Positions 20,446 to 27,931 of a DNA stretch of 56,069 bases are shown piece after piece (positions within the stretch are counted from its first letter, which is position 1; every line of letters begins with the position of its first letter). The translations under genes and the position numbers were made by a program. Source of the DNA: Deltaproteobacteria bacterium. GTDB taxonomy: Bacteria > Myxococcota_A > Polyangia > Polyangiales > JADJMO01. Below the pieces are notes generated by a model, which had not been told where the DNA came from, searched no databases, and worked only from the letters and a program-made list of their open reading frames with translations. Where the stretch lies: the NCBI GenBank assembly GCA_022843175.1, contig JALHOE010000032.1, positions 1 through 56,069 on the forward strand. Reading direction: 5' to 3'.

Positions 20446-20772
20446 TCAGTGCACAACCTGCGTGCGCAACCCCGTGAACAACGCCTCGAACGTCGCTTCG
20501 CTCACGACGACGCTCGTCGCACCCTTCTCGCGCGGCTGCGGGATCTCGAACGTCGAGCGATCGAGCCGCTTGCATAGAACGACCGTGCCGGTGCCGTCCC
20601 ACCAGAGCACCTTCATGGTCTGTCCGCGCTTGCCGACGAACACGAAGAGGGCGTTCTTCGAGCGCGGCTCGCGCCGCATCCGCTCGCGCACGATGCCCCC
20701 GAGCCGCTCGAACCCGTAGCGCATGTCCACCGCCTCCGTCGCGACGAACACCTCGACGCCGCGCGGGATCAC
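20446..20772 (-). CDS. tnpB: IS66 accessory protein TnpB
   Basis: A 108-residue protein beginning IPRGVEVFVATEAVDMRYGF and containing NALFVFVGKRGQTMKVLWWD, the hallmark of the TnpB (Orf2) family needed for IS66 transposition. GTG 20772 overlaps the tnpA stop (GTGA). It is slightly shorter than the usual ~115 residues but complete. Confidence 0.9.
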   Translation of the reverse strand: MIPRGVEVFVATEAVDMRYGFERLGGIVRERMRREPRSKNALFVFVGKRGQTMKVLWWDGTGTVVLCKRLDRSTFEIPQPREKGATSVVVSEATFEALFTGLRTQVVH

Positions 20773-21044
20773 GAGAGCGCCTCCACCACCGCGCGAAGCA
20801 GCGCGCGGTCGAACCCCTTCTCGACGACGACTCGCGCGCCGCCGATCTGCACCGCGATCGTGGCTGCCGCCGGCGCGACCTCGAGACGGACAAATCGCTG
20901 CGCCTCGGGCACCGCGTCCGCCCATCGCTTCAGGCTGTTGAGCGCGACCCCGTTCGCCCGCGCGAACCGAAATGCGCTCTCGCCGCTCGCACGCCACGCC
21001 TGAACCACTCGCGCTCGCTCTTCCGTCGATCGATGTCTCGGCAT
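20769..21044 (-). CDS. tnpA: IS66 accessory protein TnpA
   Basis: A 91-residue protein with an N-terminal helix-turn-helix (STEERARVVQAWRASGESAF, FARANGVALNSLKRW) and a C-terminal part (FVRLEVAPAAATIAVQIGGA) of the IS66 Orf1 type. It is the first gene of the element, starting 33 bases inside the right inverted repeat. Confidence 0.85.
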   Translation of the reverse strand: MPRHRSTEERARVVQAWRASGESAFRFARANGVALNSLKRWADAVPEAQRFVRLEVAPAAATIAVQIGGARVVVEKGFDRALLRAVVEALS

Positions 21045-21102
21045 CCCGGCTTCGTCGCACGCGCGCGCGCGACCCGCGATGTGGGGTTCATGCAGCGGTT
21101 AC

Positions 21103-21110
21103 CGTGCACC
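21103..21110. repeat. IS66 target-site duplication, right copy
   Basis: CGTGCACC, identical to 18630-18637. Confidence 0.9.
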
Positions 21111-21271
21111 TCGTATCCCTCGCGCGCGAGGGTCAGCTCAAGGAGCGAACGCATCTCGAGATCGTCTTCGGCGAGCAGAAGCCTCGCCCCGGTTTGGACC
21201 GCGTAGCGGTCCGTCGGATCGTCGTCGGGCTGGTCGTTGCTCGACATTGCGTTATTGGGCTCGGCATTCAT
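21103..21271 (-). pseudogene. Response regulator, 5' part, split by the IS66 element
   Basis: Begins at ATG 21271, with GGAGG upstream (AGGAGGCGGAGGTGTCC before the ATG). The product starts MNAEPNNAMSSNDQPDDDP, an acidic leader, followed by the first receiver strand and helix (LLLAEDDLEMRSLLELTLAR, EGYEVH). The frame then runs into the IS end. Its continuation is 18298-18629. No promoter directed outward from the element is obvious. Confidence 0.85.
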
Positions 21272-21414
21272 GGACACCTCCGCCTCCTCACCAAGCATGG
21301 CGCATGCCGGGCGACGCCTCTCGCCCGACGACACGACGCGCTGGAGTCCGGAGCGCCTCCAGCGCGTCCGACAGAGAAACGGGCAGGCCAACTTCGGCGA
21401 CCTCCGCTGTGCCC

Positions 21415-21692
21415 GGCGTCAACCGACATCCCGCCATCGTGTTCAGCGCTCAGAAGACGGGTCAGATCGCATTCGTCGCCAGCGCGCCGATCGTGAGCCC
21501 GGACCGTCCGGACGAGCTGTTGGTAGCGGTCATCGACGCAACGTCCAATCCGCATGGCGTCGCCGATACGCGGTTCTCGAGTCGCGGAGATTCGAAATCA
21601 AGCGGGCCGAGGAGAAGGGAAAAGTCATCAGGGAGGTCAACGTCAGCGCGGGCGCGGGAAAGATCGTCGGGGTAGAAACGGAAACGGACTGA
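21415..21692 (+). pseudogene. Chimeric remnant: NlpC-like fragment joined to a PepSY-like tail
   Basis: In one frame 21415-21577 reads TGQIAFVASAPIVSPDRPDE, LLVAVIDATSNPHGVADTR, which closely matches the C-terminal half of the NlpC-like lipoprotein at 45846-46586 (TGHIVIVAGTPTRSADRADE, LLVPIVDATSRLHGAADTR). The likely catalytic His (GH) is Gln (GQ) here. The frame then gives way to another, 21581-21692, reading RFEIKRAEEKGKVIREVNVS and GAGKIVGVETETD before a stop, which looks like the last strands of a PepSY domain. Neither piece has a start. It looks like a deletion fusing two decayed genes. Confidence 0.55.
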
Positions 21693-21722
21693 GTGCAGCC
21701 ACGCGCCTTCATAGTCGAGGCG

Positions 21723-22682
21723 TCAGAGGACGACTTCGACGGCGATCACAGCGGTGTTCTTGTCGACTCTCGGAAGTATGCGAACCGGACTGTCGTGAAG
21801 CGCCGGAACGACAACGCCCATCGCGGCGCCCACGAGCGCACCGAGAACAACGTCGGTGACGAAGTGGCGACCGGCCATGACACGCGCCGCGGCCACCGTG
21901 CTCGCAACCGGAACGCCGAAGCCGAGTACGAGCCACTTCGTCACGGCGTCGGGATGACGTCGTTTCATCGCCATGTACGTGGATGTCACGATCGCGAAGG
22001 AAACCGAGGTGTGACTGCTGATGAACGACAGCCCGGCGTCCGCGCCTGTGCGAACGTCCGCCGGCGCCGCGTCGCCGTACAGGAACGGCCGTGGCCGCCC
22101 AGCCGCGATCGTGAGCATCGTGGGGCCTGCTGTCGCGAGCAGAGCCGACTGCGCGACGACAACGGCGTCATTCAAACCGACGAGCACTCCCTCATCGGCG
22201 GCAAGCACCGTCGCCGACCCGGCCATTAGACTCAGCGCGCCGACGTCCGACAGCAGCGCCCACGATGGGTTCCAGAAACCGGCAGTCTGCCGGTCCAAGC
22301 CATTGAGCTCGGCGGGATCGCACCGGGGCGCGCAGTAAGCTTGCTGAGTGCGAAGCAGACGTGCACTCGCGAACGCGGCGCTGATGACGAGAACGGGGAT
22401 GTCGATCTCGGAGTAGAGCTGAAATGCGGGTCTGTGCGGGTCACTCGGTGTCGGGACGATGGGAGTCAGCTCCGCCTCTTTCGCCTTCTTGACGTCCTTC
22501 GTTTCCGGCGGAGCAGCATTCGTTATCGCCGCCGATGTGGAAGGGGAGGCCGAAGCTGCTGGCGTCGACGATATCGATGCCGAGGGCGCGGGACCCATCC
22601 CGCCTTCCTGCGCGCGAACGGACCCGAACGAGAGGAGGCATCCAACAAGAACCACGACGCAAACGGCATAAGGGCGCATCAC
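21723..22682 (-). CDS. PAP2-superfamily membrane phosphatase
   Basis: A 319-residue protein with a signal peptide (cleavage after SVRA), a Ser/Ala/Pro-rich periplasmic linker (about 25-75), and five membrane helices. The PAP2 catalytic motifs are AAGRPRPF (motif 1), SFISSHTS (motif 2, catalytic His) and AARVMAGRHFVTDVVLG (motif 3). Such enzymes remove phosphate from lipid pyrophosphates or lipid phosphates at the periplasmic face. A second PAP2 protein with the same layout is at 46816-47832. Two adjacent ATGs (22682, 22679) are possible starts; AGGA lies upstream. It is divergent from the two-component operon. Confidence 0.8.
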   Translation of the reverse strand: MMRPYAVCVVVLVGCLLSFGSVRAQEGGMGPAPSASISSTPAASASPSTSAAITNAAPPETKDVKKAKEAELTPIVPTPSDPHRPAFQLYSEIDIPVLVISAAFASARLLRTQQAYCAPRCDPAELNGLDRQTAGFWNPSWALLSDVGALSLMAGSATVLAADEGVLVGLNDAVVVAQSALLATAGPTMLTIAAGRPRPFLYGDAAPADVRTGADAGLSFISSHTSVSFAIVTSTYMAMKRRHPDAVTKWLVLGFGVPVASTVAAARVMAGRHFVTDVVLGALVGAAMGVVVPALHDSPVRILPRVDKNTAVIAVEVVL

Positions 22683-22763
22683 TGCGCATTGTCCTGCACG
22701 CCCCTGAACGTGAGCCTAACAGCGACGAAGGCGACGCGACCACGGGTGCTACGATCGTTCACG

Positions 22764-23420
22764 ATGCGAGTGCTGGTGGTCGATGACCATCCTGACGTCC
22801 GTGACGTGGTCACCCGCGCTCTCACCCGCGATGGGCACGACGTCGCGACCGCCGCATCGGTAGCGGAGGCGCTCTCCACGCTCGCTTGCACAACCAGCGA
22901 TCTGATCGTGCTCGACCTCGCTTTACCTGATGGGTCGGGCCTCGACGTGTGTCGCCAGCTGCGGCGCACCGGCGTGAATACGCCCATCTTGATGCTGACA
23001 GCGCTTCGATCGGTCGAGCAGCGCGTCGAGGGGCTCGACGCGGGTGCAGATGACTTTCTTGGAAAGCCGTTCGCCATCGCCGAGCTGCGTGCAAGGGTCC
23101 GCGCCCTAGGACGGCGCGGCGCGCTACCGAAGGACCTCTATGTTCAGCGCGGCGAGGTCGCCCTCGACTTCCTCGCCCGTCGGGCGACCTTACGCGGCTC
23201 CGAGGTTCCCTTGACCGCGAAGGAGTGGGCTGTGCTCGACCTGTTTGCTTCGCGCGGTGGCCGGCCCGTATCACGGTCCGAGATCCTCGAGATGTTGTGG
23301 GGTGACGCCGATCGCGGCGGCGCCAGTTTAGAGGTGCTGATCGCGCGCATCCGGAGGAAGCTCGACGAGGCACTCGTGGTGACCCATCGAGGATTTGGTT
23401 ATGCGCTCGCGCCAGCCTGA
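22764..23420 (+). CDS. OmpR/PhoB-family response regulator
   Basis: A 218-residue transcription factor. Receiver (1-115): VLVVDDHPDV, phospho-acceptor Asp in LIVLDLALPDGSG, Thr in LMLTALRS, Lys in FLGKPFAI. Winged-helix domain (about 125-215): VPLTAKEWAVLDLFASRGGR, SRSEILEMLWGD, LIARIRRKLDEALVVTHRGF. It overlaps the kinase gene by 20 bases, so the two form a cognate pair. Confidence 0.9.
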   Translation: MRVLVVDDHPDVRDVVTRALTRDGHDVATAASVAEALSTLACTTSDLIVLDLALPDGSGLDVCRQLRRTGVNTPILMLTALRSVEQRVEGLDAGADDFLGKPFAIAELRARVRALGRRGALPKDLYVQRGEVALDFLARRATLRGSEVPLTAKEWAVLDLFASRGGRPVSRSEILEMLWGDADRGGASLEVLIARIRRKLDEALVVTHRGFGYALAPA

Positions 23421-24660
23421 GCTGCAGCGGCGCGTCGCGCGTGTCGCCACCACATCCGCGGTCGTGGCTGCCTTCGTCGCAGCTCTCTGCGCAGCGTTGG
23501 TTGCCGACCAGACCATTTCGGCCGCGGAGGAGCGCCGACTGACTGCGCAGGCACATGCGATCCTGGCGGAGCTCGCGCCGCTTTCTCGTTCGGAGGCGGC
23601 GGTCGAGGCGGCATCCGAGGCGGACGAGGTCGCCGCGTTGGGGCTGCGTATTGCGGTATTCGAGGGCGCTGACCTTCTCGCTGGTGACGCAAACTTGCGG
23701 GGAACCATCGGGTGTTCAACGGCGGCAGGTTCGCGTCGCTGCGCGGTGGCGCGGCAGGGGCGCACCTGCGTGGTCGCTGCGCCCGAGTTGATCGCCGGCC
23801 GCCTCGCGACCTTTGGTACCGCTGCACTCACCGCCCTTGTGCTCGCCGCCGTCCTCGGTGCCGCGGCTGGGCGGCGTGCAGCCCAATGGGCTGTTCGACC
23901 GATCGTCCGGCTGGCCGCCGCTGCGCGGGGTTCGGGCAGTCCGGTTCCCGACCTTGGCGAGGACGACGGGATACGGGAGGTCGACGAGCTTCGACAGGCA
24001 TTGAAAGAGACCTGGGCGCGACTTGCCGATGCGCTTGCGGCGGCTCGCCGGTTCTCTGCTGACGCAGCGCATGAGCTCCGAACGCCGCTCACCACGCTGT
24101 CCGCGGAGCTCGAGCTCATGCAGGAGAGCGCGGGTGACGACGCCACCTTACAGCGCGCACGTGCGAGCGTCGCAAAGCTCACCAAGCTCACCGAGCAGCT
24201 CCTCGCTCTGTCACGAGCAGGTGAACGCATGCCAGATGGTGATGCGGTTCTTCTGAGAGAGCTGTTCGACACGTTCGCAGCGGACGACGTGACCATCACC
24301 GGATCCGCCGATGTGACGATCCGCGGTGACGAGAGTCTCATTGTCGCGTTGGCGGAGAATGCCATCGCCAACGCGCGCCAGCATGGCGGCGGCAGGGTGC
24401 GGGTCGACGTCGGCGAGGAGGGGGCAGAGGTCACGGTCGACATTCGCGACGACGGACAGGGCGTGCGGGAGCAAGACCGCGAGCGGCTGTTCGAACCATT
24501 CGTCCGCGGGTCCCAGCTCCGAGGGGGCCATGGGATCGGCCTCGCGCTCATCGCTCACGTTGCCCGGGCGCATGGTGGTAGTGCGCGCTTCCTTGCCGCC
24601 GACCGCGGCGCGCACCTCCGCATCACGTTTCCCGCGTGGCAGCCCAGGGAACGCGTGTAG
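23401..24660 (+). CDS. Sensor histidine kinase paired with the OmpR-type regulator
   Basis: A 419-residue membrane kinase. Helix 1 (about 15-37), a short periplasmic domain (about 38-115) containing three Cys (TIGCSTAAGSRRC, GRTCVVAAP), helix 2 (about 125-148), a HAMP-like linker, HisKA with ADAAHELRTPLTTLSAELEL, then HATPase with ENAIANARQHGG, DDGQGV and GGHGIGLALIAH. ATG 23401 lies within the end of the regulator gene. The periplasmic Cys residues could sense redox or metals, which is speculation. Confidence 0.85.
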   Translation: MRSRQPELQRRVARVATTSAVVAAFVAALCAALVADQTISAAEERRLTAQAHAILAELAPLSRSEAAVEAASEADEVAALGLRIAVFEGADLLAGDANLRGTIGCSTAAGSRRCAVARQGRTCVVAAPELIAGRLATFGTAALTALVLAAVLGAAAGRRAAQWAVRPIVRLAAAARGSGSPVPDLGEDDGIREVDELRQALKETWARLADALAAARRFSADAAHELRTPLTTLSAELELMQESAGDDATLQRARASVAKLTKLTEQLLALSRAGERMPDGDAVLLRELFDTFAADDVTITGSADVTIRGDESLIVALAENAIANARQHGGGRVRVDVGEEGAEVTVDIRDDGQGVREQDRERLFEPFVRGSQLRGGHGIGLALIAHVARAHGGSARFLAADRGAHLRITFPAWQPRERV

Positions 24661-24884
24661 GCGATGACTTGCGCGGCCCAGCCTGACACGCGTCCGAGGA
24701 TCCTAGCCTGGGCTGTCACCGACGACGTCGGAACAGGGCACGCGTGGTCAGGCGCGCTGCGCCGTCGCATTGTGGCGCTCGCCCGGATGCTGATTGTGCT
24801 CGTTCGAGAGAGTCGCGACCGCATCAGGCGCTCGACTCACCGCCACTCTGACATCTCGTAGCGCCCTCCGTCGCGCTCGTCGCA

Positions 24885-25651
24885 TCAATACAGCCGGTTC
24901 GACACAACGCGAATCCCCGACGACACCCAAGCGGCCATCCTCGCGTCCCCACCCCAAAGCCCGGTTCCGCCTGTCAGATCGAGCTGCACGTTCTGACTCA
25001 TGGAAAAGCGCATCCCTCCCTGCATCGCGCCGCCAGAGACCTCGGCATAAGGATCACCGGAGTACACCTCGAGGACAGCGTTCACGATCGACGCGACGTG
25101 GACCTGCGATCCGACACCCCACGGGATCCTGAATCGGTCGCGGCGCACGATGCCCGGACCATCGCCGCGCCTTTCGTCAATTCGCGCGCCCGCGATTCCC
25201 ACGTTCGCGTGGAGCAGAACGGCGTCGTCGCCGAAGACCTGCGTCGCCGCGAGGTAGACATACGCTGCCGGCGGCGATCGGAATCCGCCGCTACCGAACG
25301 GGAGAAACGCTCCACCAATTACGGCGACGCCGGGCGCTCCGTCAGGTCTGGCGGCGTGGAGGAGCAGCTTTGCCTGCAGCAGCGGCGCAGCGAACGAGTA
25401 GTGGCGCGGTGCCGGCTGCGCCGACGAGCCGTGCAGACCGCCCATTGTGAGCTCGAGAGGCGCGATCGGTCCCCACGCAGGAACGACCCAATGCTGGACC
25501 GACACCTTGTCCCACCGCACCCAGCTCTCGACCTGCGCCTGGTGCTTCCCGACAACGCGGGCGTCGTCGGTGATGAAGGGCGCACTGCTCTCGCCGAGGG
25601 AGCGGCCACAAGGCACGCGGTGACCACGAATGCTGAAAGAAGGCGCTTCAC
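24885..25651 (-). CDS. Outer-membrane barrel-type protein with a frameshift after its signal peptide
   Basis: GTG 25651 opens a frame encoding a textbook signal peptide (KRLLSAFVVTACLVAAPSA, then RA). The following mature-looking sequence (APFITDDARVVGKHQAQVES, WVRWDKVSVQHWV) is in another frame that runs to the stop at 24885. One missing base near 25588 would rejoin them as ...SARA-x-APFITDDA. The mature part has alternating strands, Gly-rich turns and ends NRLY, in the manner of outer-membrane transporters annotated as phenol-degradation meta-pathway-like proteins. In-frame starts upstream (to 25751) give a non-signal, Arg-rich N-terminus. Either a recent pseudogene or a sequencing error. 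Confidence 0.55.
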
Positions 25652-25755
25652 GGCTCGATCGGAGCGCGCCTAGCACGGCCGCACACGCGCGTGCCATGTT
25701 ACGCCTCGACGGCATAGTCAGGCTGGTGCCGCAGAGCAACTGACCCGCCAACGGC

Positions 25756-26031
25756 CTACTTCACGTAGGCCCGCACGACCTCGATCAGCTCCTCTGCTGC
25801 ACGCGCCTGCTTGGACGTCGATTTGACGTGAGGATCCATCACGTGAAAGCGCACATGGTCCTCAACGATCTCGGCGACCAGTCCGTTCAAGGCGCCCCGG
25901 GCAGCCGCTAGGGTTTGCAAGACCTCAAAGCAGCCGCGATCGGCCTCGATGGCTCTTTCGACCGCATCCATTTGTCCGCGAATACGCCTCACGCGGCTCA
26001 GTAACTTTTTTCTCTCCCGAACCGTATGCAT
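25756..26031 (-). CDS. RcnR-type nickel/cobalt-responsive repressor
   Basis: A 91-residue all-helical protein of the CsoR/RcnR/FrmR family (RERKKLLSRVRRIRGQMDAV, ADRGCFEVLQTLAAARGALN). Counting from MHTV, the potential ligands are H2, C34, H59 and H63, equivalent to the His-Cys-His-His Ni/Co set of E. coli RcnR (H3, C35, H60, H64) rather than the C-H-C of copper CsoR. Start 26031 is chosen because it places His at position 2. It is divergent from the MFS exporter with a perfect palindrome between them, implying repression released by metal. Confidence 0.85.
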   Translation of the reverse strand: MHTVRERKKLLSRVRRIRGQMDAVERAIEADRGCFEVLQTLAAARGALNGLVAEIVEDHVRFHVMDPHVKSTSKQARAAEELIEVVRAYVK

Positions 26032-26060
26032 CGAGCACCTCCCCAACGTTTGCTCCAACT

Positions 26061-26083
26061 AATATACTGGGGTACAGTATATT
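26061..26083. promoter_or_regulatory. Palindromic operator between repressor and exporter
   Basis: AATATACTG (26061-26069), GGGTA spacer, CAGTATATT (26075-26083): a perfect 9-bp inverted repeat around a G-tract. TACTG-G-tract-AGTA is the type of site bound by RcnR/CsoR proteins. It is strikingly AT-rich for this DNA and ends five bases before the exporter ATG, so it must overlap the promoter or the ribosome-binding region of the exporter gene. Confidence 0.75.
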
Positions 26084-26087
26084 GTCG

Positions 26088-27380
26088 ATGCAGCTGCGGG
26101 TCGAAAGCGAGAACAGCTCTCTGTGGAGCAACCGCAGCTTCTTGCTGCTGTTCGGCGCGCAGATCATCTCGCTCCTCGGCAGCGGTGCGACGACCATCGG
26201 CCTGGCCCTCTTTGCGTACCGGCTAGTGGGCGCCGATTCAGCAACCGTGGTGCTGGCCAACGCCCTGACACTACGCATCGTCGCCTTCCTTCTGTTCTCC
26301 CAACCAGCAGGCGTCCTCGCCGACCGAGCAAACCGCAAGGTCATCCTGGTCGCGGCCGATGTGGTTCGCGCAGCGCTTCTCACGACGCTGCCGTTCGCGA
26401 CGTCGGTGTTCCACGTCTACCTCCTCATCTTCGCGATCAACGGCGTCACCGCCTTCTTCACTCCGACGTATGAGGCGAGCCTGCCGGCGATCGTCGGCGA
26501 GCGGCACATCGTCGGAGCGTTGTCGCTCTCGCGCGTTGCCGTAGATGTCGAGGCGGTCGCTGCTCCCGCCGTCGCAGGCCTCATCGTTCTCCTGATGGGA
26601 GCGCGATGGATTTTTTGGTTTGACGCCGGCACGTATCTCGTCTCGGCTGCGCTCGTCGTCGGCGCCACCGTCCCGCATGTTGCGAAGCCGCCGCAGCGCC
26701 CTTCGGTCCGACAGTTTTTTTCGGAGATTACGTACGGTTCCCGCACCATCCTGCGCGTGCCGGCGCTTCGCCAAGCGATTGTCCTCAGCTTTGTCGAGGC
26801 CATCGCGGGAGCTGCCGCGATTGTCGGCACCGTCGCCTACGTACGTACCGTCCTTGGGCGTGGCGAGACCGCGGTTGCAGTCGCGATGGCCGCGCTCGGG
26901 CTTGGCTCAGCAGCAGCGGCGCTTGTCCTCGGGCGGCTGACCGGTCGCTACGAGTCCGGCATCGTCGACCGTGCCGCGTTGCATGGATTGCGTCACGGAT
27001 GGACGCGTCGAGCGTTGCTGGCGGGTGGGTTCGCGCTCGGCGTCGTGCTCCTGCCCGGCGTGCTTGTCCCCCCGCTGGCGATTCTCGTCGTGCTCTGGGC
27101 CCTGAATGGTGGGGGGCAAGCGTTGATCGCGATAGGATCGGCGACGCTCCTCGCCGAGCACACGCTGCCTCACGAACGAGGCCGAGTCTACGCTGCTCAC
27201 TTCGCCCTCACCCATGCCTGCTGGTTATTCAGCTACCCCCTCGTGGGTTATGCGTCTGCCCTCTGGGGCACTGCCGTGACGTTCACCGTCGCGGGCGTCG
27301 CTTGTGTGTTGATCGCCAGCGCTGCGTCGTTCGGCAAGAGTCCTTCGGAAGCCCACCTTCATGATGCGCCGACTTCATGA
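26088..27380 (+). CDS. MFS exporter, probably nickel/cobalt efflux (NreB-like)
   Basis: A 430-residue 12-helix major facilitator. It begins SLWSNRSFLLLFGAQIISLL, a start typical of the MFS_3 (enterobactin exporter/NreB) group; the loop 2-3 motif reads PAGVLADRANRKVI. ATG 26088 is used; TTG two codons earlier is possible. The product ends SEAHLHDAPTS, where a duplicated 16-bp unit changes the last residues. The metal role is inferred from the adjoining RcnR-type repressor, the shared operator and the RND system downstream. Confidence 0.75.
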   Translation: MQLRVESENSSLWSNRSFLLLFGAQIISLLGSGATTIGLALFAYRLVGADSATVVLANALTLRIVAFLLFSQPAGVLADRANRKVILVAADVVRAALLTTLPFATSVFHVYLLIFAINGVTAFFTPTYEASLPAIVGERHIVGALSLSRVAVDVEAVAAPAVAGLIVLLMGARWIFWFDAGTYLVSAALVVGATVPHVAKPPQRPSVRQFFSEITYGSRTILRVPALRQAIVLSFVEAIAGAAAIVGTVAYVRTVLGRGETAVAVAMAALGLGSAAAALVLGRLTGRYESGIVDRAALHGLRHGWTRRALLAGGFALGVVLLPGVLVPPLAILVVLWALNGGGQALIAIGSATLLAEHTLPHERGRVYAAHFALTHACWLFSYPLVGYASALWGTAVTFTVAGVACVLIASAASFGKSPSEAHLHDAPTS

Positions 27381-27388
27381 TGCGCCGA
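27357..27388. repeat. 16-bp tandem duplication at an overlapping gene junction
   Basis: CTTCATGATGCGCCGA occurs twice in tandem (27357-27372, 27373-27388). It spans the end of the MFS gene and the start of the next gene. Because 16 is not a multiple of three, it shifts the end of the MFS frame (a single-copy version would read on to TAG at 27394-27396). Confidence 0.8.
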
Positions 27389-27775
27389 CGCGATAGAAGG
27401 CGGCCAACAGCGCGTCGACCGCACCTCCGTGGTGTCACGTCGGTCATGCTCGCGCTGATCCGCACGATCGTCTTGATCGCAGCTTTCCAGGTCTCTGGGG
27501 CGGTCAACGGCGCGACCGAGTTTCTCGAAGTCGTCGGTGTCGGCCATCACGCGGAGGCCACCGCCAACGATGAAGACGATCCGAACCATGAGTGCCCCCC
27601 CGGGTGCCCTTCTTGCCATCACGTCCACTACAGCGGCGCGTCGCTGCCTCCGGGCATCGCGGTTGCCGTCGCATCCGTCGCGCTGAATGAGGCGCTGCCT
27701 GCCGAGTGGCAGCCCCGAGACGAGGTGCCGCCGGAACCGCCGCTTCCCGGTCTCTATCGGCCACCGGAAGCCTAG
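27377..27775 (+). CDS. Small His/Cys-rich exported protein of the metal-efflux operon
   Basis: 132 residues from ATG 27377, which overlaps the MFS stop; ATG 27446 is an alternative that would start right at the hydrophobic segment (LALIRTIVLIAAFQVSGAV). After that segment comes a metal-binding-looking stretch: GHHAEATANDEDDPNHECP, PGCPSCHHVHYSG, with five His, three Cys and several acids within about 35 residues. The C-terminus is Pro/Glu-rich. Position between a Ni/Co-type exporter and an RND adaptor suggests a periplasmic metal-binding or sensing factor comparable in role to CzcI/CnrX-like small proteins; no clear homology is claimed. Confidence 0.6.
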   Translation: MMRRRDRRRPTARRPHLRGVTSVMLALIRTIVLIAAFQVSGAVNGATEFLEVVGVGHHAEATANDEDDPNHECPPGCPSCHHVHYSGASLPPGIAVAVASVALNEALPAEWQPRDEVPPEPPLPGLYRPPEA

Positions 27776-27931
27776 CCCCGCCCATTTCGGGTCGGGGCTC
27801 CGCGACCACCCACGCTCTTCTCGTTCAGCCCCTGCTGCGGCGAGAGCGTTGCTTCGTGGTGCGTGCGCAGCCCGCCTCCTCGGTTTTGGATGCGCCTCCC
27901 GCTCTTGAGCGGGTGGGCGGGGAGCACGGAC

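Larger units (their letters stand above)
18638..21102 (-). mobile_element. Complete IS66-family insertion sequence
   Basis: 2465 bp. The ends begin GTAA and form 26-bp imperfect inverted repeats (18638-18663 and 21077-21102, four mismatches; core CGCTGCA and ACCCCAC). It is flanked by the 8-bp duplication CGTGCACC. It carries the three genes typical of the family, tnpA, tnpB and tnpC, in one leftward operon with intact frames. Intact ends, intact genes and an exact duplication indicate a recent, possibly active insertion. Confidence 0.93.

Noticed and set aside
24664-24861. A 65-codon frame directly after the sensor kinase gene
   Set aside because: No ribosome-binding site, Arg-rich shadow-like product, no paralogue.
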